From: Methylophaga sp.
GTDB lineage: Bacteria > Pseudomonadota > Gammaproteobacteria > Nitrosococcales > Methylophagaceae
Direction: 5' to 3'
Assembly: GCA_002733505.1 (NCBI GenBank)
Contig: NVVW01000007.1
Span: 1-64,000, forward strand
Length of the DNA: 64,000 nt
The translations under genes were made by a program, and so were the position numbers. The notes beneath the pieces are model-generated. The model did not search any database. It was not told the origin of the DNA and saw nothing but the letters and a program-made list of their open reading frames with translations. This document shows positions 21,068 through 30,207 of this stretch, in pieces (positions within the stretch are counted from its first letter, which is position 1; each line of letters opens with the position of its first letter).

Positions 21068-21764
21068 TCAATCCGTATGGGCAATTGTACCTGCAGCGGG
21101 CATAGGTGCTCGTATGCAGGCGGATCGACCTAAGCAATATCTTGATTTAGCTGGTAGGACAGTGCTTGAACATACTTTGCAGCGCTTAGCAGATCATCCG
21201 AGAGTTAAAGGCATCATTGTTGCAATAGCTGAACATGATCCATGGTGGGTTCAAGTATCAGTGAAGAGTGATAGCCCGATCCATGTTGTTGTCGGCGGCA
21301 AAGAGCGTGCTGACTCTGTTTATAATGCATTAACAGCATTGGCAAAAATATCCGATGATGATCCATGGGTATTGGTGCATGATGCTGCTCGACCCTGTTT
21401 GCGGCATCAAGATATTGACCATATGTTAGCAACGCTTGTTAATCATTCCGTGGGAGGCGTTTTAGGGATCTCAGTAACGGATACCGTTAAGCGAACCGAT
21501 GCAGAACATGAGATCACAGCAACGGTGGAGCGGCAGGGCTTATGGCGAGCATTAACACCGCAAATGTTTCGCCTTAATACACTTAAAGAGGCTTTATACA
21601 TGGCTAAAAAACAGCAATTAGTGGTAACAGATGAAGCCAGCGCAATAGAATTATCTGGGCTGAAAGCGGTGATGGTGGAAGGCCATGCAGATAATATTAA
21701 AATCACCGTGCCTGAAGATTTAGCACTGGCAAGTTTGTTCTTGAAACAGCAAGGAGAACACTAA
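21060..21764 (+). CDS. ispD: 2-C-methyl-D-erythritol 4-phosphate cytidylyltransferase
   Basis: IspD (234 residues) couples CTP to MEP in the non-mevalonate isoprenoid pathway. The nucleotide-binding start [19 protein letters not shown], the later [11 protein letters not shown] and TDEASAIEL are diagnostic. It overlaps the ftsB stop by eight bases, and its stop shares a base with the ispF start (TAATG), giving a tight ftsB-ispD-ispF unit. Confidence 0.97.
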   Translation: MSNQSVWAIVPAAGIGARMQADRPKQYLDLAGRTVLEHTLQRLADHPRVKGIIVAIAEHDPWWVQVSVKSDSPIHVVVGGKERADSVYNALTALAKISDDDPWVLVHDAARPCLRHQDIDHMLATLVNHSVGGVLGISVTDTVKRTDAEHEITATVERQGLWRALTPQMFRLNTLKEALYMAKKQQLVVTDEASAIELSGLKAVMVEGHADNIKITVPEDLALASLFLKQQGEH

Positions 21765-22237
21765 TGAGAATTGGTCATGGTTATGATGTGCATAGATTTA
21801 CTGAGGGTGACTCCATTACATTGGGAGGGGTTGTCATTCCTTATACGCATGGCTTAGAGGCGCATTCAGATGGTGATGTATTGATCCATGCAATTTGTGA
21901 TGCCTTGTTAGGTGCAGCAGGTTTATGGGATATAGGCCATCATTTCCCTGATACTGATGATGAATTTAAAAATATTGATAGCCGATTTTTATTAAGAAAA
22001 GTGATGCATGATCTTAATAAATTGAGCTGGAAAGTGAACAATGTAGATAGCACTATTATTGCTCAACAGCCTAGGCTTACACCGTTTATACCCAGCATGC
22101 GTGGAATTTTAGCTGAGGATTTAGCTATTGAGCCAGACGCCGTTAATGTAAAAGCGACCACCACAGAAAAATTAGGGTTTGCAGGCCGAAAAGAAGGCAT
22201 TGCAGCACATGCTGTTGTTTTATTAGTAAAAGCATAA
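21764..22237 (+). CDS. ispF: 2-C-methyl-D-erythritol 2,4-cyclodiphosphate synthase
   Basis: IspF (157 residues) closes CDP-ME 2-phosphate to the cyclodiphosphate in isoprenoid synthesis. The metal-binding GHGYDVHRF, the [18 protein letters not shown] segment and the C-terminal [21 protein letters not shown] are all present. It follows ispD with a one-base overlap and precedes truD by three bases. Confidence 0.97.
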   Translation: MRIGHGYDVHRFTEGDSITLGGVVIPYTHGLEAHSDGDVLIHAICDALLGAAGLWDIGHHFPDTDDEFKNIDSRFLLRKVMHDLNKLSWKVNNVDSTIIAQQPRLTPFIPSMRGILAEDLAIEPDAVNVKATTTEKLGFAGRKEGIAAHAVVLLVKA

Positions 22238-22240
22238 GCT

Positions 22241-23296
22241 TTGACGAAGTTTGATTTTTCATTATTAGCACGGGTTAATGAAACCGCGACGCAGTGCAGT
22301 GCAGAAATTCGTAATAAAGCAGAATATTTCCAAGTTGAAGAAGTATTACCCTTTGATGCTGATGGTGAGGGTGGGCATGTTTGGCTCAAAATTCAGAAAA
22401 AAGGAATTAATACTGATTGGTTGGCAAATGAACTGGCTAAATTTTCAGGAGTAAAGCCTGTTGCAGTGGGTTATGCGGGTTTAAAAGACCGCCATGCCAT
22501 CACCTGCCAATGGTTTAGCATTAATTTAGAAGGCTTTGACGAACCGGATTGGTCTGAATTTGAGACGGATGATATTCATATTATCGAAAAAACACGTCAC
22601 GGTAAGAAATTAAAGCGAGGCGTGCTAGCAGGCAATCAGTTCAAGTTACGTTTGACCAATATTCAGGGCAAAAAAGAGTGTTGGGAAACGAGTCTTCGAC
22701 AAATCCAAAAACTGGGTGTGCCTAACTATTTTGGTGAACAGCGTTTTGGTCACCAAATGGGTAATTTAGATAAGGTGGATTATTGGTTTTCTACAGCTAA
22801 GCCGCCCAGAAAACGTACTCAAAAAAGCTTATATCTTTCTGCGGCTCGTTCGTGGTTATTTAATCTTGTGCTTACAGAACGTGTGCATAGAAACAATTGG
22901 AATCAGCCCTTAATGGGCGACATGATGTTGCTATCAGGAACAAAAGCTAGTCTATTTGCAGTCGATAAACTTGACGAAGAGCTGACAACGCGATTAGCGA
23001 CGATGGATATTCATCCAACAGCTGTGATGTGGGGTCGAGGAAATATTCAGGTGAAATCAGATACCTTGTTATTGGAGCAGCAAGTGTTATCTGATTGGAA
23101 TATGTGGAAGCAGGGCCTTGAAAAAGCAGGTTTAAACCAAGAAAGGCGAGCATTGCGCGTATTTCCAAGTGACTTTAGCTGGCAGTTCTTAGATAATGAC
23201 CAATTAGAAATAACGTTTTTCCTGCCAGCAGGTAGTTATGCGACAGCAGTGTTGAGAGAATTAGCAGTATGCACTAATGCACAACAGCGGAACTAA
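22241..23296 (+). CDS. truD: tRNA pseudouridine(13) synthase TruD
   Basis: TruD (351 residues) makes pseudouridine at position 13 of tRNA-Glu. The catalytic Asp lies in YAGLKDRHAITCQWFS near residue 80; NYFGEQRFGHQMGNL and the TRUD insertion domain follow. The start is TTG at 22241 with no clear ribosome binding site, so coupling with ispF is likely. In many relatives surE and pcm follow truD; here the gene is followed by about 400 bp of repeats. Confidence 0.95.
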   Translation: MTKFDFSLLARVNETATQCSAEIRNKAEYFQVEEVLPFDADGEGGHVWLKIQKKGINTDWLANELAKFSGVKPVAVGYAGLKDRHAITCQWFSINLEGFDEPDWSEFETDDIHIIEKTRHGKKLKRGVLAGNQFKLRLTNIQGKKECWETSLRQIQKLGVPNYFGEQRFGHQMGNLDKVDYWFSTAKPPRKRTQKSLYLSAARSWLFNLVLTERVHRNNWNQPLMGDMMLLSGTKASLFAVDKLDEELTTRLATMDIHPTAVMWGRGNIQVKSDTLLLEQQVLSDWNMWKQGLEKAGLNQERRALRVFPSDFSWQFLDNDQLEITFFLPAGSYATAVLRELAVCTNAQQRN

Positions 23297-23315
23297 AGGC
23301 TTGGATCTGCGCTCT

Positions 23316-23458
23316 TATATACCCGTGATCAATGAAATTGCAGGTAACTCGTCATTGCGAGCAACGCGAAGCAATCTAGGTAGGGCAAAGCTGGATTGCC
23401 GCACTGCGTTCGCAATGACAAATAAAAAATCGCAAATTGAATGATTACGGGTATATAC
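23316..23458. repeat. Composite repeat with GCAATGAC-type hairpin cargo
   Basis: Ends are ATACCCGTGATCAATGAAATTGCA and AATTGAATGATTACGGGTAT. The interior (about 23341-23420) is an inverted repeat of the CGTCATTGCGAGCAACGCGA / TGCGTTCGCAATGAC type found widely in proteobacteria. Near-identical copies lie at 29022-29157 and, reversed, at 43165-43281. It shares its last bases with the next element. Confidence 0.9.
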
Positions 23459-23662
23459 CCATAATCATTGGAATTGCAGAATTCAGGTCTAAGGCTAGAA
23501 AGCCAGTGCTACGTTGCCTACATGGATGTAGGTAAGGGGCGTGAGCAGGAGCGGAAGCTTTACAATGTTTGGCAATGACTAGTCATTGCCTGCACATTGC
23601 GCCTTGCTCTGACTTCCTATCTTAGCCCTGAAAATATGCAATTCCAATGATCACGGGTATAC
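23453..23662. repeat. Composite repeat with a second type of cargo
   Basis: Starting with TATACCCATAATCATTGGAATTGCAG and ending with CAATTCCAATGATCACGGGTATA, this element has the common ends but different contents. Its right part, from TGACTAGTCATTGCCTGC, matches 16-102. Together with the preceding element it fills the 397-bp gap after truD; I see no gene there. Confidence 0.85.
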
Positions 23663-23693
23663 ATTGAACATAATGATAAATAAGGCAAATATT

Positions 23694-24479
23694 ATGAAGA
23701 GTATATTTAAAAATACAGTATGGGTTTTATTGCTATTGCCGATCGTAGTCTTTGCTCAAACATGGCAAGCAGATAGTGGTGATAAGCAAATAGCCGTATT
23801 GGAATTGTTCACATCAGAAGGATGTGGTTTATGCCCGGCAGCCGATCGTTGGGTGCATGATTTACCCAACCAAGGCATAACGAGTGAACAACTTATTGTG
23901 TTGGGGTTTCATATTGATTATTTAAATGATTCAAAAGGGTGGGTAGATCGTTTTTCAAGCCCTGTCTTTTCAGAAAGGCAACGTCAGCAAGCGCGAATTA
24001 ATTTGGCTCAAACGGTATATACACCAGAGTTTTTTGTCAGTGGTGAAGTGATCCACTTATGGAGAAAGCATGTAAAAGACGTGGTTCATGCAGTCAATAA
24101 ATTTGAAGCAGAGGCCGACATTAAATTGGTCGTATCTCAGCAAGGTACTCAGCTTGTCATAGACAGCCATATAGATGTTAAGGGAATGGAAAATCGATCT
24201 TATTCGAAGTTGTATATTGCAATAACAGAAAACGATATCAGCAGCAAAGTAAGCGGTGGTGATAATGCCGGAGCCACCTTTAATCATCAAAATTTAGTAA
24301 GGAGATGGCTAGGGCCTTTTACGCTTAATGAAAGTGGCAAAACAGACGTGTCAACATTGCTTGAGATAGAGGATGATTGGAATTTGGAAAAATCACATAT
24401 AGTAGCTGTAGTGCAAAACTTAAATGATGGCTTTGTTCTACAAGCGCTAGAGTTATCACTCGCAGACAAAGAAAAATAA
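23694..24479 (+). CDS. DUF1223 family secreted thioredoxin-like protein
   Basis: Exported protein of 261 residues. A signal peptide (about 1-21, ending VVFA) is followed by a thioredoxin-like start, VLELFTSEGCGLCPAADRW, with a CGLC active-site-like motif. This is the DUF1223 pattern; the family has no established function but looks like a periplasmic redox protein. I chose the ATG at 23694 because AAGG lies ten bases upstream and the signal peptide begins there; an upstream TTG (23664) would extend into repeat sequence. cysG starts at the base after its stop. Confidence 0.88.
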   Translation: MKSIFKNTVWVLLLLPIVVFAQTWQADSGDKQIAVLELFTSEGCGLCPAADRWVHDLPNQGITSEQLIVLGFHIDYLNDSKGWVDRFSSPVFSERQRQQARINLAQTVYTPEFFVSGEVIHLWRKHVKDVVHAVNKFEAEADIKLVVSQQGTQLVIDSHIDVKGMENRSYSKLYIAITENDISSKVSGGDNAGATFNHQNLVRRWLGPFTLNESGKTDVSTLLEIEDDWNLEKSHIVAVVQNLNDGFVLQALELSLADKEK

Positions 24480-25871
24480 GTGGATTATTTGCCGATATTT
24501 ATCGATTTAAAAAACCGCCCCTGTCTGGTTGTGGGCGGTGGAGAAATTGCTGCCCGAAAAGCAGGGCTACTAGTTAAAGCACAGGCAAGTGTGACCATTG
24601 TTGCTCCCGATGTTTCTATTAGTACACAAACATTAATTGATGATGGTAAAGTAAAATGGGTAAATGGCTTATTTTCAGATGATTTGTTGACAGGTTGTAG
24701 TTTAGTGATTGCTGCAACAGATAATGAACAAGTAAACCGCGAGGTTTATCAGCATGCCAAGAAAAATAATATTTTAGTTAATGTAGCCGATTGCCCTGAG
24801 CTATGTGATTTTATTTTACCTTCAATTCTTGACCGATCACCCATTGTTATTGCGGTATCAAGTGGTGGAAAATCTCCAATCCTAGCTCGCCAACTGCGGG
24901 CACGACTAGAAACATTAATTCCACCTGCCTATGGGCATTTGGCAGAAATGGTTGGGCGTTATCGACAAGCGGTGCAAGCTAAATTACCTAAATTATCAAT
25001 GCGCCGCCGTTTTTGGGAATCTGTGCTACAAGGCAAAGTAGCTGATCATGTTTTGGCGGGTCGAGATCAAGAAGGTGAAGCTATATTACAAGCACTGCTT
25101 GACAAAACTCAGCCTGAACAATTACAAAAAGGTGAAGTCTATTTAGTCGGTGCTGGCCCAGGTGATCCTGAGTTATTAACATTTAAAGCGCTGCGATTAA
25201 TGCAACAGGCAGATATCGTATTTTATGATCGTTTAGTTAGCAAAGAAGTGTTAGCGTTGGTTCGGCGTGAGGCTGAACAGGTTTATGTTGGCAAGCAACG
25301 TGCGTGGCATACCGTGCGCCAAGAGGAGATCAATCAGCTTTTACTAACACATGCACAGCAAGGCAAACGTGTATTGCGATTAAAAGGGGGCGATCCGTTT
25401 ATTTTTGGTCGTGGAGGTGAAGAAATTGAAACACTGGCCGCAGAGAAAATTCCGTTTCAAGTTGTGCCAGGAATTACTGCCGCTTCGGGCTGCTCATCTT
25501 ATGCTGGCATTCCCTTAACGCATCGTGATTATTCACAGAGTTGTACTTTTGTAACAGGTCAATTGAAACAAGGTGAATTAGATCTAAATTGGCCTGCTTT
25601 AGTACAGCCTCGACAAACGATTGTAGTTTATATGGGCTTGGCTGGATTGCCAGTACTAACGAAAAAGCTACAACAACACGGTTTATCTGCTGAAATGCCG
25701 GTCGCATTAGTGCAACAAGGCACAACATCACAGCAAAAAGTGTGGATTAGCACGATTGCTGAAATAGCTGAAGTAGCTGAGCGAGAGCAACCTGTGGCAC
25801 CCACATTAGTCATAATAGGTGAGGTGGTTAAGCTACATAACTCCTTGTCTTGGTTTGAGGTTAACAGCTAA
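24480..25871 (+). CDS. cysG: Siroheme synthase CysG
   Basis: A 463-residue fusion. The N-terminal part (1-150) is an NAD-binding precorrin-2 dehydrogenase/ferrochelatase (VVGGGEIAARKAGLL), then a dimerisation region and a uroporphyrinogen III methyltransferase domain (VYLVGAGPGDPELLTFKALR, LKGGDPFIFGRGGEE, VVPGITAASGCSSYAGIPLTHR). Together they make siroheme for sulfite or nitrite reductase. The start is GTG, directly after the stop of the previous gene. Confidence 0.96.
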   Translation: MDYLPIFIDLKNRPCLVVGGGEIAARKAGLLVKAQASVTIVAPDVSISTQTLIDDGKVKWVNGLFSDDLLTGCSLVIAATDNEQVNREVYQHAKKNNILVNVADCPELCDFILPSILDRSPIVIAVSSGGKSPILARQLRARLETLIPPAYGHLAEMVGRYRQAVQAKLPKLSMRRRFWESVLQGKVADHVLAGRDQEGEAILQALLDKTQPEQLQKGEVYLVGAGPGDPELLTFKALRLMQQADIVFYDRLVSKEVLALVRREAEQVYVGKQRAWHTVRQEEINQLLLTHAQQGKRVLRLKGGDPFIFGRGGEEIETLAAEKIPFQVVPGITAASGCSSYAGIPLTHRDYSQSCTFVTGQLKQGELDLNWPALVQPRQTIVVYMGLAGLPVLTKKLQQHGLSAEMPVALVQQGTTSQQKVWISTIAEIAEVAEREQPVAPTLVIIGEVVKLHNSLSWFEVNS

Positions 25872-25950
25872 AACCCTTAATGATAGGAAGAAGTAATAAG
25901 TCAATTGCTTTTATGGTTAAGTGGCAGTACTAATTTTCATAACTAAAAAA

Positions 25951-25963
25951 AGGAATTTTTCCT
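25951..25963. promoter_or_regulatory. Inverted repeat AGGAA-N3-TTCCT upstream of the TonB receptor
   Basis: AGGAATTTTTCCT is the exact reverse complement of the site at 45508-45520 upstream of the paralogous PepSY gene. It has the same arms as the site at 42976-42988. It lies about 85 bp before the receptor start and about 50 bp upstream of a TATAAT box. A half-site AGGAA occurs at 25885. The NarL-type regulator at 44804 is a candidate binder; this is inference. Confidence 0.6.
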
Positions 25964-25984
25964 AATTGCAATGGTGAGTAATTC

Positions 25985-26017
25985 TGATATTATCGCACGC
26001 GATCAATCCACTATAAT
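25985..26017 (+). promoter_or_regulatory. Probable promoter with embedded inverted repeat
   Basis: TATAAT at 26012-26017 is a perfect -10 box, 31 bp before the receptor start. No good -35 is seen, which would suit an activated promoter. Between them ATCGCACGCGAT (25992-26003) is an inverted repeat with five-base arms that could bind another regulator. Confidence 0.5.
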
Positions 26018-26047
26018 ATTTTTAAGAGAGCGAGAGAGTTGCAGATT

Positions 26048-28384
26048 ATGAATTTACCCCACAAACGATCAGTATTATCACTGATAATATTAGGTGCTAT
26101 GACAGCGACAGCTGCCACAGCAGAAGACAGCATTAAATTAACAGATATCGAAGTTATCAGTACTACGCCGTTACATGGCGTGGGTTTACCCGCTGATAAG
26201 ATTGCCAGCAATGTGCAATCTGCAACAGATGAAGATATTGAACGTATCCAAGGTTTAGATATTTCTGATTTTATGAATAAAACGCTAGGTAGCGTAAGCC
26301 TAAATCAAGCTCAAAACAACCCTTTTCAGCCGGATCTAAAGTACCGTGGTTTTACGGCATCACCTCTTGTCGGGAACGCACAAGGGCTATCTGTCTATAT
26401 GGATGGTGTTAGAGTTAATGAGCCTTTTGGTGATGTGGTTAACTTTGAGTTAATACCCCAATCAGCTATTGCGAGCATGAACTTAATGCCAGGTTCTAAT
26501 CCGGTATTTGGTTTAAACACCTTAGGTGGTGCGTTATCGATTCAAACAAAAAGTGGTTTTACCCATCAAGGTCATAGTCTAGAGGCTTATGGCGGTTCAT
26601 TTGGTCGTTGGTCTACAACTTTAGAAAGTGGTGGTAATGACGGCAATCTTGGATATTATATAACAGGCACTCATACGGAAGAAGATGGCTGGCGAGATGA
26701 GTCACCTTCAGATATTGATCAATTATTTGCAAAATTAAGCTATCAAAACGAAACAAGCACATTAGATTTAACGCTGATGTCGATTGAAAGTGATCTAAAT
26801 GGGAATGGTGCTTCTCCTGTTGAATTGGTTGCTCTTGATCGAGAAGCGGTATTTACACATCCGGATAATACTCAAAATGATCTTGAAATGTTTGCCCTGA
26901 ATGGTTCACATTGGCTTAACGATGTAACACTGTTATCTGCTAATGCCTATTATCGCTCTAGCGATCGAACTACATTTAATGGTGATGGCTCAGAGTTATC
27001 GGTTATCGGTAATGATCTCGGTGAAGATGAAGATGGTGTTGACGGTGTCTTTGATGGAGATGACGAGATCCTCACAAATGATGCTGCTGCTCTTGGTTTT
27101 GCAGATGGCGATGATGTGGCTTTAAATAATACCAGTGACACAGAACAAGATAGTTATGGACTAGGTCTACAGTTTACTTTCCTTGATGAGATGTTTGGCA
27201 AAGAAAATCAATTAATTGTAGGTGCGAGCTATGATCGCTCTGATGTTGAACATACTTCTCAATCTGAAGTAGCTCAATTCACCGCGAGTCGAGGCACTAA
27301 TGGCACCGGTTTTATCATTGATGAAACAATTGTTGATGGTGATATTGAAACTGAAACATTTAGTTTATATTTCACTAATACAATTTCATTGACTGAACAG
27401 CTTGCGTTAACGGTTGCAGGTCGTTATAACCGAATTGAAATTGATATTTCTGGTACCAGTAAAGGCGGCGACCAAGATCTTAACGAGACAGGTGATAAAC
27501 ATGTATTTAGCCGTTTTAACCCATCTCTAGGTTTAACGTATGCCATTAATAATTCATTAAGTGCCTATGGTAGCTATAGTGAATCAAATCGCGTGCCAAG
27601 CCCTTCAGAGTTGACATGTGCACAGGATGATACGCGCGCAGAGCAAATTCAATGTGCATTACCTAACTCATTCTTAGCCGATCCACCGTTAGATGACGTT
27701 GTTGCCAGAACAGTTGAAGCTGGCCTACGAGGAAAAAATACGGGCGTTAATTGGAATGCTAATATTTATTACACAGAGCTAAAGGATGATTTATTCTTCT
27801 TCCCTGCTACTGAAGATGATCCAGCTGATCCACGATTAAGAACCGGTAATTTTGACAATATTGATAAAACGGCTCGAGCTGGATTAGAGTTAGGCCTGTT
27901 TGGTGAAGCTGAGAAATTTGATTGGTTCGCAAACTACTCTTATGTTCGCGCTACATTTGAAGATAGATTCCAATATGCGCGTGGAGTAGAAGGTGATTTA
28001 GAAACATTTACGGTTAACAAAGGCGACCGTCTTCCAGGAATCCCTGCACATAATGTGAAAATTGGTGCAGATTATCACTTTAATCAACAGTTTACCCTTG
28101 GTTTAACTGCTTCATATCACTCTAGCCAATATTATAGAGGCGATGAGGCTAATGAAGATAAGAAGATTAGCGCATATAAAGTCGTAAACCTGCATAGTCG
28201 CTATAAGATTAATAATAATGTACAGTTCTTCGCAAAAGTAGATAACTTATTTGATAGTGAGTATGATACCTTTGGTTTATACGGTGAACCAGATGAAGCA
28301 CCAGGGTTTGATTTTGAAAACCCACGCTTTGTTGGTGTTGGCGCGCCACGTGCAGGCTGGATTGGTATTAAAATATCATTGTAA
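26048..28384 (+). CDS. TonB-dependent outer-membrane receptor (candidate metal/lanthanide uptake)
   Basis: A 778-residue receptor with a signal peptide (about 1-25, ending TATA-AED), a TonB-box-like IEVISTTP, a plug domain (SDFMNKTLGSVSLNQ, then YMDGVRVNEPFGDVVNFELIP and GLNTLGGALSIQTKSG) and a 22-strand-type barrel ending GWIGIKISL. An extracellular-looking loop near residues 311-369 has 19 Asp/Glu in 57 residues and no Lys or Arg. It is followed by a small double-PepSY protein under a related operator. Methylotrophs use such receptors for lanthanide (LanA, LutH) or copper uptake; context favours a metal, but the substrate is not proven. The ATG at 26048 is preferred to an in-frame TTG at 26039. 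Confidence 0.9.
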   Translation: MNLPHKRSVLSLIILGAMTATAATAEDSIKLTDIEVISTTPLHGVGLPADKIASNVQSATDEDIERIQGLDISDFMNKTLGSVSLNQAQNNPFQPDLKYRGFTASPLVGNAQGLSVYMDGVRVNEPFGDVVNFELIPQSAIASMNLMPGSNPVFGLNTLGGALSIQTKSGFTHQGHSLEAYGGSFGRWSTTLESGGNDGNLGYYITGTHTEEDGWRDESPSDIDQLFAKLSYQNETSTLDLTLMSIESDLNGNGASPVELVALDREAVFTHPDNTQNDLEMFALNGSHWLNDVTLLSANAYYRSSDRTTFNGDGSELSVIGNDLGEDEDGVDGVFDGDDEILTNDAAALGFADGDDVALNNTSDTEQDSYGLGLQFTFLDEMFGKENQLIVGASYDRSDVEHTSQSEVAQFTASRGTNGTGFIIDETIVDGDIETETFSLYFTNTISLTEQLALTVAGRYNRIEIDISGTSKGGDQDLNETGDKHVFSRFNPSLGLTYAINNSLSAYGSYSESNRVPSPSELTCAQDDTRAEQIQCALPNSFLADPPLDDVVARTVEAGLRGKNTGVNWNANIYYTELKDDLFFFPATEDDPADPRLRTGNFDNIDKTARAGLELGLFGEAEKFDWFANYSYVRATFEDRFQYARGVEGDLETFTVNKGDRLPGIPAHNVKIGADYHFNQQFTLGLTASYHSSQYYRGDEANEDKKISAYKVVNLHSRYKINNNVQFFAKVDNLFDSEYDTFGLYGEPDEAPGFDFENPRFVGVGAPRAGWIGIKISL

Positions 28385-28398
28385 AATGCTAAGTAAGC

Positions 28399-28427
28399 TT
28401 TACTTAATCTAAAGAAGATTAAGTAAA
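28399..28427. repeat. Perfect 12-bp stem between receptor and PepSY gene
   Basis: TTTACTTAATCT and AGATTAAGTAAA flank a five-base loop, starting 15 bp after the receptor stop. It is not followed by a T run, so it is not a simple terminator; an mRNA-stability hairpin or protein-binding site is possible. Confidence 0.7.
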
Positions 28428-28439
28428 ATGACCATCATG

Positions 28440-28478
28440 AAGACCTTATGCTTTTACAGTATAAGGTCTTTATTTTAT
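28440..28478 (+). terminator. Terminator-like hairpin between receptor and PepSY gene
   Basis: AAGACCTTAT and ATAAGGTCTT form a ten-base stem with an eleven-base loop, followed by TATTTTATT. It may end the receptor transcript or act as a partial terminator so that the PepSY gene is expressed at a different level. Confidence 0.75.
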
Positions 28479-28506
28479 TGAATAATTTAAACTTAGAGAG
28501 CAGAAA

Positions 28507-29016
28507 ATGAAAAATATATTAATCATTTCAGCACTATTAATGAGTGTTAATACAGTTGCAATGGCTGACACGCATAGCCCTTATAAATTTGAGAAATGCA
28601 TGGAGGCTGCACTAGAAGAACGGCCAGGCACCATTATTAAAGTTGAATTTAAAAACGAAGAAGGCACGCATATGTATGAGTTTGATATTCGTGGTACAGA
28701 TGGCTCTGATTGGGATGTAGAATGTAATGCTCATCACGGCTTAATTGCTGAAGTTGAGCGCGAAGTGGATAATGTTAATCATCCACTGTTTAAAGCCAAG
28801 ATGAAAATAACTGAAGCAGAGGCGCGCAAAATAGCATTAGCAATTTATCCCGGCGTAATCGTCGAGGTTGAATATGAAATTGAATCTAATGGTGCTGCTT
28901 CATATGAATTTGATATTGATACTACAGTAGGTCATGAGATGAAAATTGAAGTAGATGCCGCTTCAGGTGAAATTGTAGAAGTTAACCGTGAAATTTGGCA
29001 GATAGGCTTAGAATAA
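28507..29016 (+). CDS. Secreted acidic protein with two PepSY-like repeats (lanpepsy-like)
   Basis: The 169-residue protein has a signal peptide (1-20, VAMA). It then has two copies of a PepSY-type unit (about 27-86 and 100-165), each with a helix, a pair of YEFDI-type strands and a final GxIxEVxRE strand. It is strongly acidic and has two Cys (31 and 73) at the same spacing as in its paralogue at 45603. Lanpepsy of Methylobacillus flagellatus is a periplasmic double-PepSY protein that binds lanthanides; this gene's size, composition and position after a TonB receptor fit that model. Ligand binding is inferred. GAGAG precedes the ATG. Confidence 0.85.
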   Translation: MKNILIISALLMSVNTVAMADTHSPYKFEKCMEAALEERPGTIIKVEFKNEEGTHMYEFDIRGTDGSDWDVECNAHHGLIAEVEREVDNVNHPLFKAKMKITEAEARKIALAIYPGVIVEVEYEIESNGAASYEFDIDTTVGHEMKIEVDAASGEIVEVNREIWQIGLE

Positions 29017-29021
29017 TATAG

Positions 29022-29157
29022 ACCCGTGATCAATGAAATTGCAGGTAGTTCGTCATTGCGAGCAACGCGAAGCAATCTAGGCAGGGTAAGGCTGGATTGC
29101 CGCACTGCGTTCGCAATGACAAATAAAAAACCGCAAAATTAATGATTACGGGTATAA
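29022..29157. repeat. Composite repeat with GCAATGAC-type hairpin cargo
   Basis: Ends are GACCCGTGATCAATGAAATTGCA and AAATTAATGATTACGGGTAT. The cargo is nearly identical to that at 23316-23458. It fills the gap between the PepSY gene and the GAPDH gene. Confidence 0.9.
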
Positions 29158-29187
29158 GTCTTCAAAAATAATCATGAGAATCAAAAA

Positions 29188-30201
29188 ATGACATTACGCG
29201 TTGGAATCAATGGCTTTGGTCGCATGGGCAAACTAGCCTTGCGTGCTGGTTGGAGCAGCGATGAAATTGAATTTGTTCATATAAATGAAATCAGCGGTGA
29301 TGCTAATTGTCATGCCCACTTATTGCAGTTTGATTCGATACATGGTCGTTGGGGTGAAGATAAAGCGATCTCTGCTGTAGACAATCAGATAATGATTGAT
29401 GATAGCAGTATTTCATTTAGCCAACATAATTCACCTGAAAACGTCAATTGGCAACAATTAGATATTGATTTGATATTGGAATGTTCAGGAAAATTTAAAA
29501 CAGAGCAACAATTACAGGCTTATTTTGATCAAAGTATAAAAAAGGTTTTGGTGTCTGCCCCGTGTCCAGATCCTGCCCTGAATTTAGTTTATGGTGTTAA
29601 TCATCATTTATATGAGCCCAGCAAGCATGCGATTGTGACAGCGGCTTCGTGTACTACCAACTGTCTAGCGCCGGTCGTTAAGGTGATGCATGAAAGTTTA
29701 GGCATTGTGCATGGTTCAATGACGACAATTCACAATATCACCAACACACAAACAATAGTTGATAAAGGCCACAAAGACTTGCGTCGCGCGCGAGCTTCAA
29801 GCCAATCTTTGATCCCAACCACCACCGGATCAGCAAAGGCAATTACTACTATATTTCCTGAGTTAGAAGGCAAGTTGAATGGCTTGGCGGTGCGTGTACC
29901 GTTATTAAATGGCTCGCTTACTGACTTTGTATTTGAATCAAAAAAATCCACTGATGCTGAAGAAGTTAATGCGTTGTTGAAGTCAGCAGCAGAGGGGGAG
30001 CTAAAAGGTATATTAGGCTATGAAGATCGGCCATTAGTATCAGCTGATTACACCAATGATCCACGTTCAGGCATTGTCGATGCGCCATCCACCATGGTGA
30101 TTGATGGCACACAAGTTAAGATCTTAATATGGTATGACAATGAGTGGGGCTATGTTAATCGAATGATTGATATTGCCGAAATGATTGCCGATGGCATGTG
30201 A
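29188..30201 (+). CDS. Glyceraldehyde-3-phosphate dehydrogenase, ArsJ-associated type
   Basis: A full-length GAPDH of 337 residues: NAD-binding [15 protein letters not shown], catalytic Cys in [11 protein letters not shown], and the C-terminal [12 protein letters not shown]. The [10 protein letters not shown]...[12 protein letters not shown] region resembles the GAPDH subfamily found beside the arsJ efflux gene, which can form 1-arseno-3-phosphoglycerate from arsenate, rather than ordinary glycolytic GapA. No arsJ or other arsenic gene is nearby, so it may simply serve central metabolism. It is flanked upstream by a repeat and converges, with a six-base gap, on the minus-strand cluster. Confidence 0.85.
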   Translation: MTLRVGINGFGRMGKLALRAGWSSDEIEFVHINEISGDANCHAHLLQFDSIHGRWGEDKAISAVDNQIMIDDSSISFSQHNSPENVNWQQLDIDLILECSGKFKTEQQLQAYFDQSIKKVLVSAPCPDPALNLVYGVNHHLYEPSKHAIVTAASCTTNCLAPVVKVMHESLGIVHGSMTTIHNITNTQTIVDKGHKDLRRARASSQSLIPTTTGSAKAITTIFPELEGKLNGLAVRVPLLNGSLTDFVFESKKSTDAEEVNALLKSAAEGELKGILGYEDRPLVSADYTNDPRSGIVDAPSTMVIDGTQVKILIWYDNEWGYVNRMIDIAEMIADGM

Positions 30202-30207
30202 TAGAAG

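Noticed and set aside
23316-23662. CRISPR array
   Set aside because: Adjacent similar sequences are inverted-repeat elements of unequal length, not regularly spaced direct repeats with unique spacers, and no cas gene is present.
25872-26047. Cobalamin or other riboswitch upstream of the TonB receptor
   Set aside because: No B12-box or other conserved riboswitch core is visible; the gap is short and holds inverted repeats and a promoter-like box.
27010-27070. Canonical EF-hand in the receptor
   Set aside because: The acidic loop contains DG pairs, but the DxDxDG spacing with a Glu at position 12 is not met.
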